Origin: an uncultured Cloacibacillus sp.
Lineage (GTDB): Bacteria > Synergistota > Synergistia > Synergistales > Synergistaceae
Reading direction: 5' to 3'
Assembly (NCBI GenBank): GCA_900545755.1
Contig: URAG01000038.1
Location: 1 to 20,280 of the forward strand
DNA length: 20,280 nucleotides
The notes below the pieces were generated by a model. The model was not told the origin of the DNA. It did not search any database and was given only the letters and a program-made list of their open reading frames with translations. A program made the translations under genes and the position numbers. Below are positions 1 to 7,900 of the stretch, one piece after another. Positions within the stretch are counted from its first letter, which is position 1. Each line of letters opens with the position of its first letter.

Positions 1-267
1 CTCGGCGGCGGCGAGCCCAGACGCCGCGAGCTCGGCTACGCTGCGCAGGCTGCGATGCCTCGGCAGCTCCTCCCACGGCCACGCGAGCGCAACGGCAGTA
101 AGCACCGCAAGCACGGCTGCGGTCACGGCCAACGTCTCCATTACAGCGCGTCCGCCGGCGCGCCACCTTATGCCATAAATTTCGGGGTCTTCCTTTCTGT
201 ACCAACACCACATATACGGCCAGTACAACAGGAAGACCCCGATGCAGAAGGCTGCGAAAGAGCCCAT
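1..267 (-). CDS. Partial integral membrane protein, possibly a CPBP-type intramembrane protease
   Basis: An ORF of 89 codons is open from an ATG at 265-267 to the left edge, so the C-terminal part is missing. It starts 9 nt after the stop of the Fur-family gene and in the same frame, which suggests the two are cotranscribed. The visible protein begins with a hydrophobic, aromatic-rich segment (residues 4-23). A basic/acidic stretch follows with E26-D27-P28 and Y31-G32-I33-R34-W35, and then a second hydrophobic helix (about 46-65). A helix followed by 'EDPxxYGIRW' resembles the N-terminus of CPBP/CAAX-like glutamic intramembrane proteases, including those paired with C-terminal sorting tags in Synergistota. 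That assignment is inference, because the catalytic EE/H motifs would lie beyond the edge. No strong ribosome site is visible. The coding call is fairly sure; the family is not. Confidence 0.6.
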   Translation of the reverse strand, partial: MGSFAAFCIGVFLLYWPYMWCWYRKEDPEIYGIRWRAGGRAVMETLAVTAAVLAVLTAVALAWPWEELPRHRSLRSVAELAASGLAAAE

Positions 268-276
268 ACTGCGGAG

Positions 277-702
277 CTATATCTTCAGACAGTCGGAGCA
301 GAGACCGTAGAAGAAAATCTCCGTATGCTCAATCTGCGCGATGTTGTCGCGCACAGTCGACGCGGATCTGAATATCTCGTCCTCGTTGACAGGAATGTCA
401 AAGAGTTTGCCGCACTTACGGCAGAGGAAATGCCCGTGCGTCTCAGTAGTCGGGTCGAAATATACTCTCTTGTCGTCTATGCTTAGTATCTTGATGAGCC
501 CAGCGTCGGCTAGGAGCTGGGCCGTGCTGTAAAGCGTCGCGACAGACATCGTTGCGTATTCAGATGAAAGCTCCTTGTAGAGCGTCTCTGCAGAAGGATG
601 ATCCCTGCGCCCCTCAAGCTTCTGAAGTATGGCTATGCGCTGCGCGGTTATTTTTGCGCCTCTCTCCCTAAGTACCGCGATTCCGTCATCTACAGTCCAC
701 AT
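277..702 (-). CDS. Fur-family transcriptional regulator, PerR-type
   Basis: A 141-residue metal-dependent repressor of the Fur/PerR/Zur family. The N-terminal winged helix (about 1-80) contains the family motif around H35-P36-S37-A38 and the recognition-helix region M52-S53-V54-A55-T56-L57-Y58. The dimerisation domain follows. Aligned from memory to Bacillus PerR, all five regulatory metal ligands are present: H35, D83, H89, H91 and D102. Aspartate rather than glutamate at the last position is the PerR-like state. The structural zinc site is complete as C94-x2-C97 and C135-x2-C138. The start ATG at 700-702 has a good Shine-Dalgarno (GGAGGA) 8 nt upstream. The gene is divergent from the tRNA-Gln/glmU side and is followed 9 nt later by a membrane-protein gene. 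Peroxide sensing is the likely role, but iron or manganese sensing cannot be excluded. An AT-rich palindrome over the -10 suggests autoregulation. Confidence 0.9.
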   Translation of the reverse strand: MWTVDDGIAVLRERGAKITAQRIAILQKLEGRRDHPSAETLYKELSSEYATMSVATLYSTAQLLADAGLIKILSIDDKRVYFDPTTETHGHFLCRKCGKLFDIPVNEDEIFRSASTVRDNIAQIEHTEIFFYGLCSDCLKI

Positions 703-734
703 CGATAAACTCCTCCAATAAGACTTTAAATGAT

Positions 735-755
735 TTTAATTTATTATAAATCAAA
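735..755 (-). promoter_or_regulatory. Candidate autoregulatory Fur/PerR operator overlapping a -10 box
   Basis: This 21-bp AT-rich dyad has 10-1-10 geometry centred on 745, and nine of ten base pairs match. The inner core ATTTAT-T-ATAAAT is perfect. It lies about 33 bp upstream of the Fur-family start. On the minus strand it contains a consensus TATAAT (743-748) that would serve as that gene's -10; the -35 is unclear. The 7-1-7/19-bp style of dyad is typical of Fur-family boxes, although the sequence is not a close match to the Bacillus PerR consensus. Operator function is inferred. Confidence 0.5.
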
Positions 756-784
756 GCAACGGGTTTGGGGCAACTAAAGGCGAT

Positions 785-799
785 AAAATGTATCATTTT
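785..799. repeat. Short perfect AT-rich palindrome
   Basis: AAAATG-TAT-CATTTT is a 6-bp perfect inverted repeat with a 3-nt spacer, followed by two further T residues. It sits in the divergent region between the Fur-family gene and the tRNA promoter. It could be a second weak regulator site or chance AT-richness; no gene on the plus strand ends here for it to terminate. Confidence 0.3.
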
Positions 800-827
800 T
801 TAAAATTTAGAGTGGGTGCTGCGAAAC

Positions 828-885
828 TGAGCAAAATCCGCGTGCTGGCGGGCAAAAGTGATTTTCAGACTTGCGGATTTACTCA
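828..885. repeat. Imperfect inverted repeat flanking the tRNA-Gln -35
   Basis: The arms AAATCCGC (834-841) and GCGGATTT (873-880) are perfectly complementary over 8 bp. They extend outward, across a 1-nt bulge, through TGAG (828-831) and CTCA (882-885). The arms are separated by 31 nt, and the right arm overlaps the putative -35 (871-876). It may be a DNA-binding dyad or a structured leader; function unknown. Confidence 0.45.
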
Positions 886-900
886 ATTTAACGTTATAAT
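871..900 (+). promoter_or_regulatory. Sigma70-type promoter for tRNA-Gln
   Basis: TTGCGG (871-876) and a consensus TATAAT (895-900) are separated by 18 bp. The predicted start near 907 lies about 9 nt before the mature tRNA 5' end at 916, which fits a short tRNA leader. Transcription may continue into glmU, since only a weak T-run (992-998) follows the tRNA. Confidence 0.7.
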
Positions 901-915
901 GACCGTTGCACATAA

Positions 916-991
916 TGGGGTGTAGCCAAGCGGCCTAAGGCAGCGGACTTTGACTCCGCCATCGATGGTTCGAGTCCATCCACCCCAGCCA
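916..991 (+). tRNA. tRNA-Gln, anticodon TTG, CCA encoded
   Basis: This is a 76-nt cloverleaf. The acceptor stem pairs TGGGGTG (916-922) with CACCCCA (981-987), giving the weak U1-A72 pair typical of tRNA-Gln. Discriminator G988 and an encoded CCA (989-991) follow. The anticodon stem GCGGA/TCCGC (943-947/955-959) encloses the loop CTTTGAC with anticodon TTG at 950-952, reading CAA and CAG. The T-arm contains GGTTCGAGTCC. Seven T residues at 992-998 directly after the CCA could help 3'-end formation. Confidence 0.95.
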
Positions 992-1040
992 TTTTTTTGA
1001 AGCCGCACTATCTGGGGCGTTTTTGAAAGGGGCAGGAATT

Positions 1041-2450
1041 GTGGATCAGCCTAAAAAATCATGTGGGGTTCTCCTGCTGGCGGCGGGCAAAGGCACGCGG
1101 ATGCGCAGCAAAACTCCCAAGGTTCTCCACCTTATGCTGGAGGAGCCGATTCTTTATTATCCCATCAAGGCCTCACTCGACGCCGGATTCGATCACACCG
1201 CCGTAGTCGTCGGTTACGAAGGCGAAGTGGTCGAGAACTGGGTCAGAGAAAACTTCCCGGAATCTTTCATAATATGGCAGCGCGAGCAGCGCGGCACAGG
1301 CCACGCTGCTAAGCTGGCCCAAGGGTGGTGGAGCGCCTACGAGAACGTCATCGTGCTCGCGGGAGACGCGCCGCTCATTACATCAGGAACTCTCCAATAT
1401 TTTACAGAGCACCACATTTCAAACGGCAGCGACTGCAGCTTTCTAAGCTTCATGCTTGACGATCCTGCGGGGTATGGCCGCGTGATACGCGACGGAGGTA
1501 CTGTCCGCGTGGTCGAACACAAGGACGCTACGGAAACGGAGCGCGAGGTCCATGAGGTCAACAGCGGCATGTATATATTCCGTACGCAGGCTCTTGCCTC
1601 GGTCATCGACGAGATATCATGCAAAAACGCGCAGGGAGAATATTACCTCCCCGACGCGCTCGCGCTCATCGCGGCGCGCGGTGGAAAAGTAGATGCCGTT
1701 CTTGCAGACGACTCGGAGCAGTTTCTCGGCATAAACGACCAGATACAGCTTGCGAACGCTGCACGCATAATGCGCGACAGAATAGTATTCTCGCTTATGA
1801 AAGAAAACGGCATGCACTGCATGGACCCGTCTAGCGTGTGGATAGGTCCGAAGGTAAAGGTCGGACGTGACGTTACGGTTCACCCTTCCGTGCAGCTCTG
1901 GGGAGATACTGTAGTGGAGGACGGCGCTTTTATAGGGAGCTTTACCGTTCTGCGCAACTCAGTTGTTCGCGAGAAAGCGAATCTTAAAGGCTCGGTGCGC
2001 CTCAACGATTCGACGATAGGGCCGCGCGCCTCCGCGGGGCCGTTTTCGTTTATGCGAGAACACGGGGAGCTGCTTGAAAACGCGCACATGGGACGCTTTG
2101 TAGAGATAAAGAAGAGCGTCGTCGGTAAAGATTCCAAGGTGCCGCACCTCTCGTACATCGGAGATACCGTTATCGGCGAGAACACTAATATAGGCGCGGG
2201 TACGATAACATGCAACTACGACGGCGTTAAGAAAAACAAGACAAAGATAGGCAGCAACTGCCTCATAGGCAGCGACACGATGCTCGTCGCGCCAGTCGAA
2301 GTGGGAAACGACGTCTCGACGGCCGCCGGCTCAGTCATTACAAACCGCATCCCGGACGGCGCTCTCGGCGTAGGCCGCGCGAGGCAGTCTAATATAGAAG
2401 GCTGGAGCGAAAGGCGCAGAAAAAAGTTGACGGATAATAAGGTTTCGTAG
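1041..2450 (+). CDS. glmU: Bifunctional UDP-N-acetylglucosamine pyrophosphorylase / glucosamine-1-phosphate N-acetyltransferase
   Basis: Makes UDP-GlcNAc for peptidoglycan and lipopolysaccharide from glucosamine-1-phosphate, acetyl-CoA and UTP in the cytosol. With the GTG start at 1041 the protein has 469 residues, close to the family's 450-460. The uridylyltransferase domain (about 1-240) shows LAAGKGTRM at 13-21, EQRGTGHA at 82-89, GDAP at 108-111, GYGR, VNSGMY and NDQIQLA (232-238). The left-handed beta-helix acetyltransferase domain (about 260-460) has hexapeptide repeats, the catalytic-base histidine in PHLSYIGD (H369) and GAGTITCNYDG (385-395). The GTG is preferred because AAAGGGG lies 8 nt upstream; an in-frame TTG at 1023 would add six residues but has no better site. 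It may be read through from the tRNA-Gln promoter. It is followed by prs, as in Bacillus. Confidence 0.95.
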   Translation: MDQPKKSCGVLLLAAGKGTRMRSKTPKVLHLMLEEPILYYPIKASLDAGFDHTAVVVGYEGEVVENWVRENFPESFIIWQREQRGTGHAAKLAQGWWSAYENVIVLAGDAPLITSGTLQYFTEHHISNGSDCSFLSFMLDDPAGYGRVIRDGGTVRVVEHKDATETEREVHEVNSGMYIFRTQALASVIDEISCKNAQGEYYLPDALALIAARGGKVDAVLADDSEQFLGINDQIQLANAARIMRDRIVFSLMKENGMHCMDPSSVWIGPKVKVGRDVTVHPSVQLWGDTVVEDGAFIGSFTVLRNSVVREKANLKGSVRLNDSTIGPRASAGPFSFMREHGELLENAHMGRFVEIKKSVVGKDSKVPHLSYIGDTVIGENTNIGAGTITCNYDGVKKNKTKIGSNCLIGSDTMLVAPVEVGNDVSTAAGSVITNRIPDGALGVGRARQSNIEGWSERRRKKLTDNKVS

Positions 2451-2498
2451 CTGAAGTGCGCGGAGCTTTGTTCTTAATTTCTTAAGGAGGATAATAAT

Positions 2499-3470
2499 AT
2501 GTCCGCAGGATTGAGAGAGGTAAAAATATTTTCTGGCAGCGCCGACCCGCAGTTTGCGGAGAATATCTGCATGAATCTCGGCGTGCCGCTTTCGGCGTCA
2601 AAACTCTTCCGTTTCTCTGACGGAGAGATCGGCGTTTCCATCGAAGAAAGCGTGCGCGGGGCGGACGTATATGTCGTTCAACCGACCTGCGAGCCTGCGA
2701 ACGAGCACCTCTTTGAACTGCTTATAATCGTCGACGCGCTCAAGAGGGCGTCAGCCTATCACGTAAACCTCGTCATGCCCTACTTCGGTTACGCGCGTCA
2801 GGACAGAAAAACGCGCTCGCGCGAGCCTATCACAGCGAAGCTCGTCGCCAACCTTCTTGAAAAAGCCGGAGCCGACCGCGTTATCTCGGCCGACCTACAC
2901 GCCGGGCAGATCCAGGGCTTCTTCGACATCCCAGTCGACCACCTTACCGGCATCCCGCTTCTCGCTTCGTACTTCCGCAGGACGCTTTCGGCGGAGATGG
3001 AGCAGGGGCTAGTCTCCGTCGTGTCGCCTGACATCGGCGGCGTAGTCCGCGCGCGCAAGTTTGCCGGGCAGATGAACAACGCAGAGCTCGCCATCGTCGA
3101 CAAGCGCCGCTCGCACGAAGTCGCTAACCAGTGCGAAGTCATGGAGATAATAGGAAATATCGAGGGCAAGACCTGCGTACTCGTCGACGACATCATCGAC
3201 ACTGCGGGCACGATAGTCAAGGCGGCCGAAGCGCTCAAAGAGCGCGGCGCTAAAGAGGTATACGCCTGCGCTACGCACGGCGTCCTCTCGGGTCCTGCCA
3301 TCGACAGACTCAAGGACTCCGTTATAAAGGAAGTCGTCCTTACGGATACGATTCCGCTCAAAGAACACAAGAAAATCGATAAGATCCGCCAGCTTCCTAT
3401 CGCCCCGCTTTTTGCAGAGGCGCTGAGAAGAATACACTCTGAGCACTCAGTAAGCATTTTGTTCCGTTAA
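2499..3470 (+). CDS. prs: Ribose-phosphate pyrophosphokinase (PRPP synthetase)
   Basis: Transfers pyrophosphate from ATP to ribose-5-phosphate to give PRPP for purine, pyrimidine, histidine, tryptophan and NAD synthesis. The 323-residue length is normal for class I enzymes. Visible signatures are FSDGEIGV (39-46), the ATP-site segment YARQDRK (98-104), the metal-binding DLHAGQ (132-137), the flexible-loop sequence PDIGGVVRARKFA (177-189), and the PRPP/ribose-phosphate loop DDIIDTAGT (230-238). The ATG start is preceded by a strong AAGGAGG. It lies 48 nt after glmU and 52 nt before rplY, reproducing the glmU-prs-ctc order of Bacillus. Confidence 0.97.
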   Translation: MSAGLREVKIFSGSADPQFAENICMNLGVPLSASKLFRFSDGEIGVSIEESVRGADVYVVQPTCEPANEHLFELLIIVDALKRASAYHVNLVMPYFGYARQDRKTRSREPITAKLVANLLEKAGADRVISADLHAGQIQGFFDIPVDHLTGIPLLASYFRRTLSAEMEQGLVSVVSPDIGGVVRARKFAGQMNNAELAIVDKRRSHEVANQCEVMEIIGNIEGKTCVLVDDIIDTAGTIVKAAEALKERGAKEVYACATHGVLSGPAIDRLKDSVIKEVVLTDTIPLKEHKKIDKIRQLPIAPLFAEALRRIHSEHSVSILFR

Positions 3471-3479
3471 GCGACGGAA
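3462..3479 (+). other. Small hairpin across the prs stop codon
   Basis: TTCCGT (3462-3467) and ACGGAA (3474-3479) form a perfect 6-bp stem around a 6-nt loop that contains the prs stop. Past one G-G mismatch, three T/A pairs extend the stem. There is no T-run directly downstream, so it is not a classical terminator. It could protect or process the mRNA between prs and rplY, or be incidental. Confidence 0.35.
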
Positions 3480-3522
3480 GAAATATTATAAAAGTTTTAA
3501 TACCATTGAGGAGGAAACATCT

Positions 3523-4188
3523 ATGGCATCCAAGCATCAGACTGTAAAACTCGATTTCACGAAGAGAGAGGGAACTGGCAAGGGCACCTGCCGCAAGCTC
3601 CGCTCTAAGGATCAGCTTCCCGTCGTCCTTTACGGTCCAGAATATAAGAACGGCCTTGCCGGAGTCATCTCGGCCAGAGCTGTAACGCCTGTAGCGAACA
3701 GCGCCCACAGAGATACGACGCTAATCGAGCTCAGCTTTGCCGACGGCGGCAGCGCGACCGCCCTTATCCGCGACGTGCAGCGCCATCCGCTTACGCGCCG
3801 CGTCATCCACATCGACTTCTATCAGGTCCTCAAAGGACACATGATCAAGGTCGAGGTTCCTATCCGCGTCGTCAACGAAGAGCTCTGCAAGGGCATCAAG
3901 GACGACGGCGGCGTTCTCGTCTACGGCGAACGTGCAATCCTTGTCGAGGTTCAGCCGAGCGACATCCCAGAAGAGATCGTATTCGACGCCCAGGCCCTTG
4001 AGGTCGGCTCCGAAGTGTTCGTTAAGGATCTTGCGCTCCCTGAGGGCGTGACTGCCGTTACCGACGCCAACCTTCTCGTCCTGCACGTCGAGCAGCCGCA
4101 GGAAGAGGTAGAGGCGGCTCCTGCTGAGACGGAAGAGAACGCTGAGGTCGAAGTCGTGGCGAAGGGAAAGGCCGCGAAGGAAGAGTAG
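3523..4188 (+). CDS. rplY: Large-subunit ribosomal protein bL25, CTC/TL5 long form
   Basis: Binds 5S rRNA in the central protuberance of the 50S subunit. The 221-residue protein is the two-domain form (TL5/CTC, general stress protein CTC in Bacillus), not the roughly 94-residue E. coli form. The RNA-binding domain (about 5-100) shows GTGKGTCRKLRSKDQLPVVLYG (17-38) and DVQRHPLTRRVIHIDFYQV (84-102). The beta-rich C-terminal domain runs from about 103 to 190 and ends in an acidic, alanine-rich tail (about 193-221) that is probably disordered. GAGGAGG lies just upstream of the ATG. The gene sits 52 nt downstream of prs across an AT-rich gap. Conservation of the order glmU-prs-ctc-pth supports the call. 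Confidence 0.95.
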   Translation: MASKHQTVKLDFTKREGTGKGTCRKLRSKDQLPVVLYGPEYKNGLAGVISARAVTPVANSAHRDTTLIELSFADGGSATALIRDVQRHPLTRRVIHIDFYQVLKGHMIKVEVPIRVVNEELCKGIKDDGGVLVYGERAILVEVQPSDIPEEIVFDAQALEVGSEVFVKDLALPEGVTAVTDANLLVLHVEQPQEEVEAAPAETEENAEVEVVAKGKAAKEE

Positions 4189-4249
4189 CCGCTTCGCTTC
4201 AGCCCTGAGTGTTTTCTGCGGCCCGGCTTATGCCCGTCCTGCGCGGCGG

Positions 4250-4270
4250 AAATCCATTGCTCGGATTTTT
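4250..4270 (+). terminator. Possible weak intrinsic terminator after rplY
   Basis: AAATCC (4250-4255) pairs with GGATTT (4263-4268) around a 7-nt loop, and the T-run reaches 4270. The stem is short and AT-containing, so strength is doubtful. It lies in the 177-nt gap between rplY and pth (4189-4365), the longest gap inside this strand's gene run. I see no coding sequence in that gap and no convincing pth promoter. Confidence 0.3.
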
Positions 4271-4365
4271 GCGCGGCGCTTTTGTTTCGGCGGACGGATG
4301 CCGGGTCGCAGTTTTTTATGCAAATTCGGAAAACTTTACGGCTTTATAGAAAGAATCTGTTATTC

Positions 4366-4950
4366 ATGAAACTTATAGTAGGCCTGGGCAATCCGGGCTA
4401 TCAGTATGTATGGACCAGACACAACTCCGGCTGGATAATAGTTGATTCATTTGTTACGCGGCTCGGACTCGGCACGCCGCAGATAAAATTCCGCGGAGCC
4501 TACTGGGGGCCGGCGATATGCTGCGGCGAGCGCGTCGGCTTTCTTGAGCCGCACACTTTTATGAACCTGAGCGGGCTTTCGGTCGGTGAGGCCGCACGCT
4601 ATCAAAATCTCGATCCCTCGGACATCCTGATAATATCCGACGATGTGGCTCTGCCGTTTGGACGCATCCGCATGCGCAAGAGCGGCTCTGCTGGGGGGCA
4701 GAACGGGCTGAAATCCGTGCTCGGCGCTCTCGGCACGCTCGACGTGCCGCGCCTCCGCATCGGCGTCGGCTCTCCTGACGTGAAAATGGACCTTGCAGAT
4801 TGGGTGCTCGCGAAGATACCGCAGGAGCAGCGCCGCGAGTGGTGCAAAATCGAAGACGCCGCGTGGGAGGCGCTGAACCTCTGGCTCACGGAGGGCATAG
4901 ACGCCGCGATGACGAAGGCCAACGGTTTCAGACTGAATGCCGGAGAATAA
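4366..4950 (+). CDS. pth: Peptidyl-tRNA hydrolase
   Basis: Cleaves the ester bond of peptidyl-tRNAs that drop off ribosomes, recycling tRNA. From ATG 4366 the protein is 194 residues, the family norm, and starts directly with the hallmark MKLIVGLGNPG. Conserved catalytic and binding residues are visible: the asparagine in GLGNPG, the catalytic histidine in TRHNSGW, FMNLSG, the aspartate pair in IISDDVALPFG, and SAGGQNGLKS with its asparagine. An upstream in-frame TTG at 4282 would add 28 non-family residues and is rejected. The ribosome site is weak (GAAAGAA). The 3' end overlaps the start of mfd by 14 nt, so the two are probably translationally coupled. Bacillus has pth (spoVC) and mfd in the same neighbourhood. 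Confidence 0.95.
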   Translation: MKLIVGLGNPGYQYVWTRHNSGWIIVDSFVTRLGLGTPQIKFRGAYWGPAICCGERVGFLEPHTFMNLSGLSVGEAARYQNLDPSDILIISDDVALPFGRIRMRKSGSAGGQNGLKSVLGALGTLDVPRLRIGVGSPDVKMDLADWVLAKIPQEQRREWCKIEDAAWEALNLWLTEGIDAAMTKANGFRLNAGE

Positions 4951-7900
4951 ATCTCCCTACGCGGGCAGCTCGCTCGCCGCTCTTGACGACAGGCTCTGGT
5001 ACCGGAACAGCGGCGTCCACCTCGCCTCAAAGGGCGCGATGCGCCCATGGGTCTGCCGCGGCATAGATTTCCCGCTGCTCGCGCTTCTGCCGGATGCGCG
5101 TCAGGTGCGCGATTTTGCGGCAGACGCGGATGAGCTCGGAGTGCTGGGGCGCGTCAAGGTGTTGCCGGAGCTGCCAATGTCGGAGGACGAGACGCGGAAC
5201 GATGCGCAGAAGATGGCGCGCGGCGACGTGCTTGAAGATTTCAAGTATCGCGGCGGCGTTCTGGCCGCGACCCCGTCCTCGCTGATGTCGCCGTTTTCGA
5301 CAGGTGGGGATTTCCGCGAGCTTGAGGTCGGAAAGGAGGCTGGACGCGACCGCCTCGCCGACTGGCTCGCGCAGAAAGGTTACGAACGGAGCGAACTTGT
5401 GTGGACGCCTGGGCAGTTCGCCGTGCGCGGCAGCATCGTCGACATATTCAGCCCGTCGGATATGTATCCGATACGGGTCGAGTTTTTCGACGACGAGGTC
5501 GAGGATATACGTTACTACGTGCCGGACACGCAGAAGAGCCTCAAAAATATAAAAAAATGTTTGATACAGAGTCTGGTGGCGAAGGGCGACAACGTCCTTG
5601 AAAACTACTATCCGAATGATATGCGCGTGCTCTTCTTCGACCCGCACGGCCTCGACATGACAGCCGAGAACTCTGTGTGGCTCTGGAACAACCTCGACCG
5701 CGACAGGAAAGACGCCGTGCCGTGGGAACGCTGGGAAAAAATATGCTCGGGCCTCGCGTCGTACCGGAGGCTCAGGATTCTGCCGGACGTGAAAAACTGC
5801 GCCGCGCGCATGAGCGTTTCGCAGTTTCCAAACTTCCGCGGCAAACTGCGCGAGGTTGAGAGCTACTGCCTTTCTCTGATAAACGACGGGTATAAGATAA
5901 AAGTTGTTTCCGAGACGGAACGCAACCTCCAGTGGGCCGCAGTAAACAACTTTGAGGCAAACCGCGGCGTGCTCAGCGAGGGGTTCATAGATTCCGAGTC
6001 GCGCGTCGCCGTAATCACCGACCTCGAGCTCTCCGGCATCACCGTTGCGCGCCGCCGCATTGAGAATCATGCGCCGGCGGATTGGGGCTCTGGGCTTATG
6101 CCGGGGCAGTGGGTAGTCCATGACGATTACGGCGTTGCGCGTTACCTTGGTGCGGAGCGGGTGAAGACCTCTGATGGAGAACAGGAATATCTTGTGCTCC
6201 AGTTTGCGGAGGAACGCCGCCTGCTCATCCCCGTCATGCAGTTCCACAAGATTGCCCCGTGGGCGCCGCTGCCGGGGCAGGAACCAGCAGCGGACAGGCT
6301 CAAGGGCTCGCTATGGAAAAAATCGGCGGCGAGGGCGCGTGAAATGGCCGAGAAGGCTGCCAGCGAGCTGATAAAAATTTACGCCGAACGCGAGGTCAGC
6401 AAGGGCTTCGCCTTTCCCGAGAACCGCGAGCTTATGCGCGAGCTCGAAGAAAGCTTCCCTTACAAAGAGACTGCCGATCAGCTTCGCGCGATAGACGAGG
6501 TTGAGGCGGATATGGAGCGGCCTGTGCCCATGGATCGTCTAGTAGTAGGAGACGTAGGCTTTGGAAAGACCGAAGTCGCGATACGCGCTGCTGGCAAGGC
6601 CGCCTTCGCGGGCAAGCAGACTGCGATAATGGTGCCGACGACGCTGCTTGCGAACCAGCATTACGAAAGCTTCTCAGCGCGCTTCGCTGAGACCGGCGTG
6701 CGCGTAGAAACCATCTCGCGTTTCGTCCCGCCCACGCGGCAGAGAAAGATATTGGCTGACCTCGCGGAGGGCAAGGTCGACATAATAATCGGGACGCACC
6801 GGCTGCTCACCGGCGACGTGAAATTCAAAGATCTCGGCCTAGTGATAGTCGACGAGGAACACCGCTTTGGAGTCATGCACAAGGATCACATGAAAAAAGC
6901 CTTTCCCGGCGTCGATATGCTGATGCTCTCAGCGACGCCGATACCGCGCTCGCTCTCGCTCTCAATGAGCGGCCTGCGCGACATGTCGGTGCTCCAGACG
7001 CCGCCGCAGCGCAGGCTTCCCGTCATTACAGTAGTGCGCCCGTTCTCAGAGGAGCTGCTGAAGAACGCCGTGCTCCGCGAGAAGAACCGCGGCGGCCAGA
7101 TATTCTTCGTGCATAACAGAATAAGCGACATCGAGGAACGCGCCGTGATGCTCAAGCGCCTGTTCCCGAAACTGAAAATAGCCGTAGCGCACAGCAAGAC
7201 GCCGGAGGCGGCGCTCGAAAAGATAATGTCCGAGTTCGCCGCAGGCGCGACGGACATCCTCGTATGTACTACGATAGTTGAAAGCGGCCTCGACATTCCT
7301 GCTGCGAACACTCTGATCGTCGACGATGCGCAGGAGCTCGGCCTTGCGCAGATGTATCAGCTTCGCGGCCGCGTCGGACGGCGCGAGGAACAGGCCTACG
7401 CCTTCCTCTTTTACCCAAACGACGTGCGCATCTCCGTCGAGTCGAGCGAGCGTCTTGAAGCGATAGCGGAACTCGACGAGCTCGGCGCCGGCTACCAGCT
7501 CGCGCAGCGCGACCTACAGATACGCGGCGGCGGAGATTTGGTCGGTATCTCGCAGCACGGCAACTCGACTAAAATTGGATACCAGCGGTACTGCGATCTG
7601 CTCGCGGAGGAGATTGCGAAGATAAAGGGGACCTATAGGCCGCAGATAGAGCTAGAGGTCGGCTTCCCCGTCTCGATACCGGCGAGCTATCTTCCGCAGG
7701 AGAATTTACGCGTCACGCTCTACCGCAGAATGCTCAAGGCCGAGTCGGCCGGCGAGGTGCATGCGCTGCGTGATGAGAGCGCCGACCGTTTTGGCAAGCT
7801 GCCGCCAGAGGTGGAATTCCTCTTCGACGCAGCGGCCGTCCGGAACGCGGCCTACAGATTCGGAATTACGAAGGTACTTGCGGGGCGCTACGAGTTGATC

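Noticed and set aside
55..486. A 143-codon plus-strand frame at the left end
   Set aside because: It is antisense to the membrane-protein gene and the Fur-family regulator, whose zinc and metal motifs fix the true strand.
1023..1040. TTG at 1023 as the glmU start
   Set aside because: The GTG at 1041 has AAAGGGG at proper spacing and gives a typical GlmU N-terminus; the extra six residues are not family-like.
4282..4365. N-terminal extension of pth from TTG 4282
   Set aside because: Pth proteins start at or next to the KLIVGLGNPG motif; the 28 extra residues have no family counterpart and overlap a possible terminator.
5027..6247. A 406-codon open frame on the minus strand inside mfd
   Set aside because: It is antisense to conserved Mfd domains, its translation is rich in H/R/A typical of a shadow frame, and no ribosome site or context supports it.
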